Shown here piece by piece: positions 1 to 6,700 of a stretch of DNA of 8,839 nt. A model generated the notes under the pieces. It did not search any database and was not told the origin of the DNA. It was given only the letters and a program-made list of their open reading frames with translations. Made by a program: the position numbers and the translations under genes. How positions within the stretch are numbered: position 1 is the first letter of the stretch; each line of letters opens with the position of its first letter. The stretch comes from CAYJOG01 sp964371695 [NCBI: uncultured bacterium] (lineage in GTDB: Bacteria > CAYJOG01): NCBI GenBank assembly GCA_964371695.1, contig CAYJOG010000088.1, positions 1 to 8,839 of the forward strand, in the 5' to 3' direction.

Positions 1-1
1 G

Positions 2-628
2 GGGCAAGGGTGGCTGGTGCAATACAAAAACGAGTGGCTGCGGTTCAGCTATCTCCGCTCATCCGTTACTTCTGGCGGCCTGCTTTCCAGCGCGCTTCTG
101 ATGCGCAAGGACATCTTTGACGCCGCAGGCGGGTTCGACGAAACCTTCACCCGCCCCTCGGTGGAAGACACCGACCTGGGCCGCCGACTGCTGGCCCGGG
201 GTCACGTGGCGGCGGTGCTGGCCGCGCCGGGCCTGGGTCACGACAAGTCCCTTTCGCCTTGGGGATTTGTGCGCCTCACGTTTTTGCGGGCCTTTGCCCT
301 GGCCCGGCTGGGGGGCAGCCGTGAAAAAAGCAGCCTGCCGGGGTTCCTTTATGCCGCCATGTTTTTTGCGCTTCTTTTCTGGCCAAGTTTGCTGCTGGGG
401 CTGGCGGGGGTTGGCCCGGCCCGGCTGCTGGCCGCTGTGGGGGCTTTGGGACTGGTTTTTTCGGCCAAGGACTTTTTTGTCGCATTAAACCGCGATTTGG
501 GGCCAGGGGCGCTGGCGTGGGCGGTTCCCCTTATGATGCTGGAGATGCCTGTGGCGTTTTTGGGAGGGGTGTGTGGTGTGGTGTGGCCCCGGCGGCCCGC
601 GCCCAAAAGGGGTGCGCCCCATGCGTAA
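2..628 (+). CDS. Family 2 glycosyltransferase, C-terminal part (5' end outside window)
   Basis: The frame is open to the left edge, so the N-terminal nucleotide-sugar binding half lies outside the window; 208 residues are visible. What is seen: a GT2-like stretch 'GGFDETFTRPSVEDTDLGRR' (visible residues about 43-62), whose Glu-Asp pair at 55-56 matches the conserved acidic motif that follows the acceptor-side 'GGFDE' element in this family. After a linker come about three hydrophobic segments (roughly residues 113-137, 141-162 and 170-194), so the enzyme is probably anchored at the inner membrane and transfers a sugar from a nucleotide donor to a lipid or glycan acceptor. The tail is basic (WPRRPAPKRG). 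Its stop overlaps the start of the radical SAM gene, so both are co-transcribed. Family assignment is fairly sure; donor and acceptor cannot be told. The GTG at 17 is an internal codon, not a credible start. Confidence 0.85.
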   Translation, partial: GQGWLVQYKNEWLRFSYLRSSVTSGGLLSSALLMRKDIFDAAGGFDETFTRPSVEDTDLGRRLLARGHVAAVLAAPGLGHDKSLSPWGFVRLTFLRAFALARLGGSREKSSLPGFLYAAMFFALLFWPSLLLGLAGVGPARLLAAVGALGLVFSAKDFFVALNRDLGPGALAWAVPLMMLEMPVAFLGGVCGVVWPRRPAPKRGAPHA

Positions 629-1742
629 CCTCACCCGCTATGCCCAGTTCGCGCCCTATGTGTTCAAACGCAAGCGCGACTACCCCCTTTACCTCATCCT
701 TTTTGTCACCCGCGAGTGCAACGCCTTTTGCGGCCACTGCCTGCTGAGCAATCCCGAACTCAAAAGCGGCAAACTCACGGTGGACGATTACGAAAAAATC
801 GCCCGCAGCATGGGGCCGCTGCTGTTTTTGTTGCCCACCGGCGGCGAGCCGTGGCTGCGCCGCGACCTGCCCCAGATTGTCTCGAAGTTCATCGACCACA
901 ACCAGGTGGTCAACGTGGGCATTCCCAGCAACGGCAGTTTCCCCGACCGCCTGATTCCGGGCATGGAGTGGCTGCTGAGCCGTTATCCGGGTGTGGATTT
1001 TGCCATCGACATCAGCTTTGACCACCTGCACGAAAAACACGACGCCAACCGCAAGATAGAAGGCCTTTTTGATCAGGCCTGCGAAACCTACAACGCTCTT
1101 AAACCCCTGGCGAAGCGGTTTGAAAACTTCAACCTCAACGTGTGTTTTACCGTGAGCGCCCTCAACCAATATGACCTGGACGAGATTTATGATTTTCTCA
1201 TCCACACCCTGGGCGTGACCAACATGAACCACCTGCTGGTGCGGGGTTTCTCACGCGAAATGGCCCAGCAGGAGGTGGAGCCGGATCGTTACCGCCACCT
1301 GGGCGAGCGCATCAAGCAGGACGAAATGAAGGGTTACCACGGCTTTGCCTTCAGCGATTTCATCAACGCCATTCGTTACCGGCGGCAAGACGTGATTTAT
1401 AAAACCACGCTGGAAAACAAATTTCAGTTGCCCTGCCGCGCCGGTGAACTGGCGGGGGTGATTTATCCCAACGGCGACGTTTTTCCCTGTGAGCTGCTGA
1501 ACGAAAAAATCGGCAATCTGGCCGAAGTGGATTTCCACATGCCCACGCTGTGGAACAGCCCCCGTGCGCAAGAGGTCATCAACAAAATCCGCGACACCAA
1601 CTGCCATTGCACGTTTGAGTGTTTTCTCACCGCCAACATTTTTTTCAACCCCGTGGAACTGGCGAAGGTGATGCGTGAATATGTGGGCATCAAGGGCCGC
1701 AAGCTGCTGCGCTCACGGGCGGCGTCTCTGGCGGGGTTTTAG
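621..1742 (+). CDS. Radical SAM enzyme with SPASM-type C-terminus
   Basis: This 373-residue protein has the radical SAM cluster motif C33-x3-C37-x2-C40 (CNAFCGHC), which binds the [4Fe-4S] cluster that cleaves S-adenosylmethionine, and the SAM-binding 'TGGEP' at residues 73-77. Further cysteines at 272, 290, 328, 330 and 334, with 'YPNGDVFPCE' between, are typical of a SPASM/twitch domain holding auxiliary Fe-S cluster(s). I chose the ATG at 621 over an in-frame GTG at 573 because AAGGGG (607-612) lies 8 bases upstream as a Shine-Dalgarno and the protein then begins sensibly (MRNLTRYAQF). The start overlaps the glycosyltransferase stop by 8 bases (ATGCGTAA), which implies translational coupling. 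SPASM proteins modify peptides or act on other substrates; beside a glycosyltransferase and with no visible precursor peptide, a sugar, lipid or envelope substrate is my inference. The reaction is unknown. Confidence 0.92.
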   Translation: MRNLTRYAQFAPYVFKRKRDYPLYLILFVTRECNAFCGHCLLSNPELKSGKLTVDDYEKIARSMGPLLFLLPTGGEPWLRRDLPQIVSKFIDHNQVVNVGIPSNGSFPDRLIPGMEWLLSRYPGVDFAIDISFDHLHEKHDANRKIEGLFDQACETYNALKPLAKRFENFNLNVCFTVSALNQYDLDEIYDFLIHTLGVTNMNHLLVRGFSREMAQQEVEPDRYRHLGERIKQDEMKGYHGFAFSDFINAIRYRRQDVIYKTTLENKFQLPCRAGELAGVIYPNGDVFPCELLNEKIGNLAEVDFHMPTLWNSPRAQEVINKIRDTNCHCTFECFLTANIFFNPVELAKVMREYVGIKGRKLLRSRAASLAGF

Positions 1743-2011
1743 AGCGTTTCCAGAGTAAGTGAAGACTGTCCACCGCTTGGCGACACCCGTCGCCAGAGGC
1801 CATGGATGGCCGTTCCCGCCGCCGGTGCAGCGCGGTCGGGGCTTGTCCATAACGCCCATTGAACACAAAAACCACCGATAAAAGGACGTTTTTTTGGGTT
1901 TGGCTGGACCGTGCGGCGTTGTTCGCAAGGTTTCACGGATGAAACCGGCGAACCAGAAAACATAAACCAGGAAAGTCCCCGGATGGATTTCCGGCGGCAG
2001 GTATTACCGTA
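1743..2011. other. Gene-free 269-base gap with several hairpins
   Basis: No convincing gene is present; short minus-strand frames here lack start signals and recognisable products. Structures seen are: a perfect 7-bp stem TGGCGAC/GTCGCCA with a 4-base loop (1778-1795); GGCCA/TGGCC with a 4-base loop directly after it (1798-1811); a T7 run (1889-1895) not preceded by a GC stem; a long hairpin at 1921-1953 (listed separately); and CCGGA/TCCGG (1979-1994). None is a textbook intrinsic terminator for the radical SAM gene, because the GC stems are not followed by T runs. The cluster of inverted repeats could be an interspersed repeat, a structured RNA or the remains of one. I cannot separate these from one copy. 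Confidence 0.5.
1921..1953. other. Long imperfect hairpin upstream of the toxin-antitoxin pair
   Basis: GTTCGC (1921-1926) pairs with GCGAAC (1948-1953), and GGTTTCA (1929-1935) pairs with TGAAACC (1940-1946) around a CGGA loop, with only AA opposite G as an internal bulge: 13 base pairs within 33 bases. No T run follows on the plus strand. It lies about 75 bases before the antitoxin start, so it may be a leader structure, part of a small RNA, or a palindromic repeat. The pairing is directly visible; the function is unknown. Confidence 0.5.
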
Positions 2012-2023
2012 ATGGGGTATGAT
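2003..2023 (+). promoter_or_regulatory. Possible operator and -10 box of the toxin-antitoxin operon
   Basis: An 11-base palindrome ATTAC-C-GTAAT (2003-2013) is followed by TATGAT (2018-2023), which matches the -10 consensus at 5 of 6 bases. No convincing -35 is visible. AbrB/MazE-type antitoxins commonly repress their own promoter by binding palindromes, so the position is suggestive. The -10 box ends 6 bases before the ATG at 2030, which would give a leaderless or almost leaderless message. This is inference from a single site. Confidence 0.35.
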
Positions 2024-2029
2024 GGTGTC

Positions 2030-2266
2030 ATGGCTGCCACAACCGCCACCAGCAAGCTGACCCGGAAGTATCAGGCCACCATTCCGGAGCCGGTGCGCCG
2101 TTTGCTCAAGCTGTCTGCCGGAGACGCCATCGCCTTTGACGTTGACAGGGCAGAGGTGCGGTTGCGCAAGGCCCAGCCGGTGGATCTCGCCTTTGCCAGG
2201 GCGCTGGAATCAACCCTGGGGGAATGGTCCTCTCCCGAAGACGAAGCGGCTTACCGTGACCTTTGA
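2030..2266 (+). CDS. AbrB/MazE-like antitoxin (SpoVT-AbrB domain)
   Basis: The 78-residue protein has the SpoVT/AbrB swapped-hairpin DNA-binding pattern at its N-terminus ('SKLTRKYQATIPEPVRRLL' then 'SAGDAIAFDV') and an acidic tail (ESTLGEWSSPEDEAAYRDL) of the kind that wraps around and blocks a MazF/PemK toxin. By family knowledge it would neutralise the toxin and repress the operon with it. The toxin gene starts inside its last codons. Start choice is open: an in-frame ATG at 2012 would add six residues (MGYDGV), but that start lies within the putative operator and before the -10-like TATGAT, so I prefer 2030. Neither has a good Shine-Dalgarno. Family call is firm; exact subfamily is not. 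Confidence 0.88.
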   Translation: MAATTATSKLTRKYQATIPEPVRRLLKLSAGDAIAFDVDRAEVRLRKAQPVDLAFARALESTLGEWSSPEDEAAYRDL

Positions 2267-2597
2267 ACCGGGCATGGTGGTGGTGGTGCCCTTTCCTTTT
2301 ACCGACCGCAAGGTGGCCAAGCGGCGTCCGGCGCTGGTGATTTCGGCAGACAAAAACTTTCATCACACCAGCGACCACGTGGTGCTGGCCATGATCACCA
2401 GCAACCGGCACGACCCATGTCCGCTGGATGTCCCGGTGGGAGATCTTTCCGCTGCCGGGCTTGCCACGGCCTCGGTGGTGCGCATGAAGCTGTTTACGCT
2501 CGATCAACGACTGATTCTGAAAACCGTGGGCGAACTGTCTCCGCCTGACCACAAAAAAGTCAAAACCAGCCTGAAGAAACTTTTTTCAGTTGTTTAG
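2256..2597 (+). CDS. PemK/MazF-family endoribonuclease toxin
   Basis: Read from GTG 2256, the product has 113 residues, normal for the family. It shows the conserved first strand and loop 'VVVVPFPFTDRK', then 'KRRPALVIS' (residues 22-30, holding the Arg that helps catalysis in MazF), a second strand ending 'LAMITSN' (T48-S49, at the place of the catalytic Thr region), and 'ASVVRMKLFTLDQRLI' near the C-terminus. The known role is sequence-selective cleavage of mRNA, causing growth arrest when the labile antitoxin is lost. The GTG start overlaps the antitoxin stop by 11 bases, giving coupled translation; an in-frame ATG at 2274 would remove part of the first strand and is less likely. Its stop, TAG, consists of TA plus the first base of the palindromic element that follows. 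All family hallmarks look intact, so it is probably active. Confidence 0.9.
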   Translation: MTFEPGMVVVVPFPFTDRKVAKRRPALVISADKNFHHTSDHVVLAMITSNRHDPCPLDVPVGDLSAAGLATASVVRMKLFTLDQRLILKTVGELSPPDHKKVKTSLKKLFSVV

Positions 2598-2700
2598 TTC
2601 ATTTTGAAGAAATTTGTGCATGTCCAAATCGTTCCCTCTCCCATGCAAAGCACGGGAGAGGGAACGATGGCAAAGTGCATAAACTTATAAAAAAATGAAC
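2597..2700. repeat. 104-base palindromic element with TA flanks (MITE-like)
   Basis: The outer ends are TTTAGTTCATTTT (2593-2605) and its exact complement (2692-2704). The core is a perfect 14-bp stem TCGTTCCCTCTCCC (2629-2642) with GGGAGAGGGAACGA (2654-2667), plus TGC-AAA-GCA at the tip. Between ends and core the arms still pair partly (the GTGCAT regions). If the element proper is GTTCATTTT...AAAATGAAC, it is flanked by TA on both sides, as expected of a non-autonomous element moved by an IS630/Tc1-type transposase, which duplicates TA. The TAG stops of the toxin (2595-2597) and of hldD (complement of 2700-2702) both sit in these ends. It could instead be a REP-like repeat. The structure is certain; its origin is inference. 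Confidence 0.6.
2629..2667. terminator. Strong GC-rich hairpin between convergent genes (probable two-way terminator)
   Basis: A perfect 14-bp stem with three more pairs at the tip lies midway between the toxin and hldD stop codons, which face each other 102 bases apart. Such a stem would form in RNA from either strand and could stop convergent transcripts. A textbook T run does not follow at once on either strand (plus TGGCAAAG; minus TTTGGACA), so simple intrinsic termination is less sure than the pairing itself. Confidence 0.5.
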
Positions 2701-3680
2701 TAAAACGCTGGGGGCTGGGGCACGCCTTCTGAGAAATAATCCGCCATGCCCACCTCCAGCGTGAAACGGGGCTGAAAATCCAGCAGGTGGGCGCGGGCCA
2801 GTGTCATGTCCGCCTGGGTGAAGGGCTGGTAAAAGGCGTAGGGGTTTTCGAAATAGTCCGGCTCCAATGACAGGTTCAGCACGGTGTTCAGCGCCGCCAC
2901 CATGTCGTTGAACGACCGCGCCTCGCCGCTGCCCGCGTTATAAACCGGGTCGGTGCCCCGGGCCATGGCCAGCAGCATCTGTTCCACCACGTCTTTCACA
3001 TACACAAAATCGCGCTTCTGCTCGCCCGCCCTGAAAATGCGCGGGCGCTTGCCCGCCGCCATTTGCTGGGCCAGTTGCAGGGCCATGCTGCGGGCGTGGC
3101 CCTTGTGGGTTTCGCGGGGGCCGTACACGTTGAAAAACCGCAGGCCCACCACGTGCTGGCCCGCCCGGCGCGCTTCCAGCGCCGCGTCTTCGAGCACACA
3201 TTTGCTGTAACCATAAACATTGGCCGGGTTGCGTTCGTCGCTCTCTTTATTCACGCCGCTGGAAATGCCATAGACCGCCGCGCTGGAGGCGTACACCGTG
3301 GGGCAGCCCAGTTCCAGCACGCGAAAAAAACCCTCTACGTTGTCGTGCAGCATTTGCCGGGCGTCATGCACCGTGGTGTCGGTGATGCTGGCCAAGTGAA
3401 AAACGTGGGTCACGGGGTTGGTTGCAAAAAGGGTTCGCAGGCAGGTGCGGCTCAGGTCCACCGCCCGCACGCTGGCCCGCACGCCGGTCAGGTTGCGCCA
3501 GTCGCTCAGGCGAAAATCATCCACCACCGAAATGGCCACCTGGGGGGCCGCCTGGGCCAGACGGTGCACCAGATTGGAGCCGATGAACCCAGCCCCCCCC
3601 GTGACCAGCACGTGGTTGCCCGGTGCATTGACCGGCGGGGGCAGATGGGGCGCGTAGGGGTCGGCGGGTTTGGTGTTCAT
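2700..3680 (-). CDS. hldD: ADP-glyceromanno-heptose 6-epimerase-like SDR protein
   Basis: The 326-residue protein belongs to the extended short-chain dehydrogenase/epimerase family: Rossmann motif TGGAGFIG (27-34), ASSAAVYG (131-138) and the catalytic Y156-x3-K160 (YGYSK). Close resemblance to E. coli HldD (RfaD) is seen in 'FFNVYGPRETHKG' (182-194), 'KRDFVYVKDV', 'YNAGSGEARSF' and 'YQPFTQADMT'. HldD uses Tyr140 and Lys178 as its two acid/base residues; the matching Y156 and K193 are both present. The reaction epimerises ADP-D-glycero-D-manno-heptose to the L-form for the inner core of lipopolysaccharide, in the cytosol and with bound NADP. A 20-residue N-terminal extension rich in Pro is unusual. 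No Shine-Dalgarno precedes the ATG; a -10-like TAAACT (complement of 3689-3694) lies 8 bases upstream. A different sugar-nucleotide epimerase remains possible. metH lies 55 bases upstream behind a terminator. Confidence 0.85.
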   Translation of the reverse strand: MNTKPADPYAPHLPPPVNAPGNHVLVTGGAGFIGSNLVHRLAQAAPQVAISVVDDFRLSDWRNLTGVRASVRAVDLSRTCLRTLFATNPVTHVFHLASITDTTVHDARQMLHDNVEGFFRVLELGCPTVYASSAAVYGISSGVNKESDERNPANVYGYSKCVLEDAALEARRAGQHVVGLRFFNVYGPRETHKGHARSMALQLAQQMAAGKRPRIFRAGEQKRDFVYVKDVVEQMLLAMARGTDPVYNAGSGEARSFNDMVAALNTVLNLSLEPDYFENPYAFYQPFTQADMTLARAHLLDFQPRFTLEVGMADYFSEGVPQPPAF

Positions 3681-3699
3681 GGCCGGTCAGTTTAATGGG

Positions 3700-3724
3700 A
3701 AAAAGCCTGGCCATGCAGCCAGAC
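3700..3724 (-). terminator. Intrinsic terminator after metH
   Basis: On the minus strand GTCTGGC pairs with GCCAGGC (7 bp including one G-T wobble) around a TGCATG loop, followed at once by TTTTT. It begins about 12 bases past the metH stop codon and ends before the hldD start, so metH and hldD are likely to be separate units, or hldD receives only read-through. Confidence 0.7.
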
Positions 3725-3735
3725 AGGGCCGGAAG

Positions 3736-6700
3736 CTACACCGCAAAATAATCGCAGCCGGGGTGGTGAAACACCACGGCGCTCACGCTGGCTTCGGGTT
3801 CCATCATGCAGCCCACGCCGATGTCTTCGGGGTGCAGCAGGCCAAACAGGCCCACTTGGTCTTCCAGATTGGGACAGGCGGGATAACCAAAGCTGTAACG
3901 CTTGCCGTGATAACGGGCGCGGAAACGGTCGCGCATGGTGGTCTCCGGCGGGTCGGGATAACCCCACTCTTCGCGGATGCGCCGGTGCAGCCATTCCGCC
4001 GCTGCTTCGGCGGTTTCGATGGCCAGGGCCTGAATGACGTGGCTCTTGAGAAACGCCCCAGCGTTTTTGGCTTCTTCTGATTTTTCGCGCACACCGTCTC
4101 CCGCACTCACCACAAACAGGGCGAAGTGGTCCCGCACGCCATTCAGGGGCGGCAGCACATAATCGGCCAGACACAATCCATCCGGCTGGGCCTGCCGCTG
4201 AAAATGAAAACTGTGACTGGGCGCTGCGGCCCCCGGCTCGAACACGTTGAGCGCATTGCCCTCGGCCTCGGCCTCAAAATAACGCCACACGGCACGGATC
4301 TTCAGCCAGCCCGCCGCCTCGGCCTTGACTTCTTCCACCAGGGCGTTCAGCTCCAGGGCCTTGGCGTCGCGCTCGGCCAGTTTTTTGTCAAAGCTGCCCT
4401 TCAGCCCCAGGTGGCGCACATAGAGCATCTGGGGGTTGATGTAGCTGAAAACCGTCTGGTGCTCCGGCATTTCAGCCAGCACCCGCCGCTCGGAATAAGG
4501 CAGCGGCGGGCGGGGAACATCCAGCCGCACCTTGCTGCTGCGCACCGCCGGGGCGGCGATTTTTTCGGCTTTGGGGGCCTCGGCAGCCTCGGCCACAATG
4601 CGCCCACGGGCCAGGGTTTCGCTGCGGGTGTCGGGTGATTGCAGGGCGTTGAGTGTGCTCAGGCCTTCCATGGCGTCTTTGCAATACAGCACCGCGCCGT
4701 CATAGGCGGGGGTGATGCGTTTGCGCGTGAAGTTGAGCGACAGCGCCGCGCCCCCCACCAGCACGGGGGTTTCAATGCCCGCCTGCTTCAGGTCTTCGGC
4801 GGTCACGATCATCTGATGCGCACTTTTCACCAGCAGGCCCGACAGGCCAATGGCGTCGGGCGCATGCTGTTTGCAGGCGGCGATGATTTCCTCTGGCGGC
4901 ACCTTGATGCCCAGGTTCACCACCGTGTAACCGTTGTTGGACAGAATGATCTCCACCAGATTTTTGCCGATGTCGTGTACGTCGCCCTTCACGGTGGCCA
5001 GCACCACCTTGCCCTTGGCGGCGGATTCTGTTTTTTCCATGAACTGTTCCAGATGGGCCACGGCGGTTTTCATGGCTTCGGCGCTTTGCAGCACTTCGGC
5101 CACAATCAGTTCGTTGTTGTTAAAGAGCCGCCCCACCTCGTTCATGCCGACCATCAGGGGGCCGTTGATGATTTGCAGCGGCGAAAGCCCCTCCGCCCGT
5201 TTCAGTTCCAGATCCGCCACCAGACCTTCCTTCACACCCTCAATCACATAACGGGCCAGGCGTTCATCCAGCGGCAGCGTGGCCATGGCGGGCTTCTCGC
5301 GCTTCACGCCGCGAAAGTGCGCCGTCACCCGCTGAATGTGAAACTGGTTGATGGCGGCACGCTGTTCTTTGGTCTGCTCGCGCCAGTCGGCGGGGGCGGT
5401 CACCAGCAGGTCGTGCTGGGGGTGGTCCGTGGGCGCGTCTGCAACCGGCGTGTTGAACAACAGGTCGCGGGCCATCTGTTTTTCGTCTTCGGGCAGGCTG
5501 GCGTAACGCTCCAGTTTTTCGGCGTTCACAATGGCCAGGTCCAGGCCCGCACGGGTGCATTCATACACAAACACCGAGTTCACCGTTTCGCGGGCCGTGG
5601 GCGGCAGACCAAAAGACACGTTGCTGATGCCCAGCACCGTTTTGCTGTGGGGCAAATGCTGTTTGATCAGCCGGATGCCCTCGATGGTTTCCACCGCCGC
5701 GCCGATGTAGTTTTCGTCGCCGCTGGCGCAGGGAAAAACCAGCGGATCAAAAATCAGGTCTTCTTCGGCCAAGCCATATTTCTGTGTGAGCAGCGCGTGG
5801 CTGCGCTGGGCGATGGCCAGCTTGCGCTCGCGGGTGAAGGCTTGGGCCTGCACCGGGTCTTCGTCAATGCTGCCCACCACCACCGCCGCGCCGTATTTTT
5901 TGAGCACAGGCACCATGATCTCGAACTTTTCTTCGCCGTCTTCGAGGTTGATGGAGTTGACGATGGCCTTGCCCTGAAGGTAAGTCAGCGAAAGCTCCAC
6001 GGCGGCGGGGTCGGTGGTGTCCACCATCACCGGGGCCTTGGGCGCCTTGCGGATCAGCAGGTCATAAAACGGTGGAATGTCCTGACTCTCGTCCCGCTCG
6101 GTGGACTGAAGGCACACGTCCACGATGTGCGCGCCGCCGCGAATCTGCTTGCGGGCAATCTCGGTGGATTCCTCCCACTTTTCTGCCGCGATGAGTTTTT
6201 TGAAGGCCCGCGAGCCGATGACGTTGGTGCGCTCGCCCACCAGCAGGGGGCGGTTGTCGTCGGTGGCCTCCAGCAGTTCGGTGCCGCAATAAAACGAGCG
6301 GTGGGGTTTGGGTTCCCAAAAGGGCCGGGGCCTGTGGGCGGCGGCCATTTCGGCGATGGCGGCGATGTGTTCGTGGGTGGTGCCGCAGCAGCCGCCCACC
6401 ACGTTCAGCCAGCCGTTTTCTGCATAACGCGACAGGGCGCGGGCCAGACTGGCGGGGGTCTCCGGGAAACGCCCGTCTTCGTCGGGCAGTCCGGCGTTGG
6501 GATAACAGGAAAGCGGCTTCTGGCTCACATCGTGAATGGAGCGAATGTGGCCCGTCATCAGGTCCGGGCCGGTGGCGCAGTTCAGCCCCAGGGCCAGCAG
6601 GTCAATGTGTTGCAGGCTGGCGGCAAAGGCCTCGGCGGTCTGGCCCGCCAGCATGGTGCCTGAGCGCTCGATGGTGCCCGACACCATCACGGGCAAACAC

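Noticed and set aside
531-1232. 233-codon minus-strand open frame opposite the radical SAM gene
   Set aside because: Antisense to the radical SAM enzyme with its intact cysteine motifs; no motifs of its own.
1739-1963. Minus-strand frames of 61-74 codons in the gap after the radical SAM gene
   Set aside because: Three overlapping frames compete, none has a ribosome site or recognisable product, and the underlying DNA is rich in inverted repeats.
1969-1978. AGGAAAGTCC, resembling the conserved core of bacterial RNase P RNA
   Set aside because: The gene begins about 50 bases later and no ACAGAA-type partner segment or other RNase P helices are present; a chance match.
3063-3695. 210-codon plus-strand open frame opposite hldD
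   Set aside because: Antisense to a gene with all family motifs; its composition is that of a shadow frame.
4639-6663. 674-codon open frame on the plus strand opposite metH
   Set aside because: It lies wholly antisense to an intact metH, has a His/Gly/Val-rich composition typical of reverse-strand readings of GC-rich genes, and no recognisable motif.
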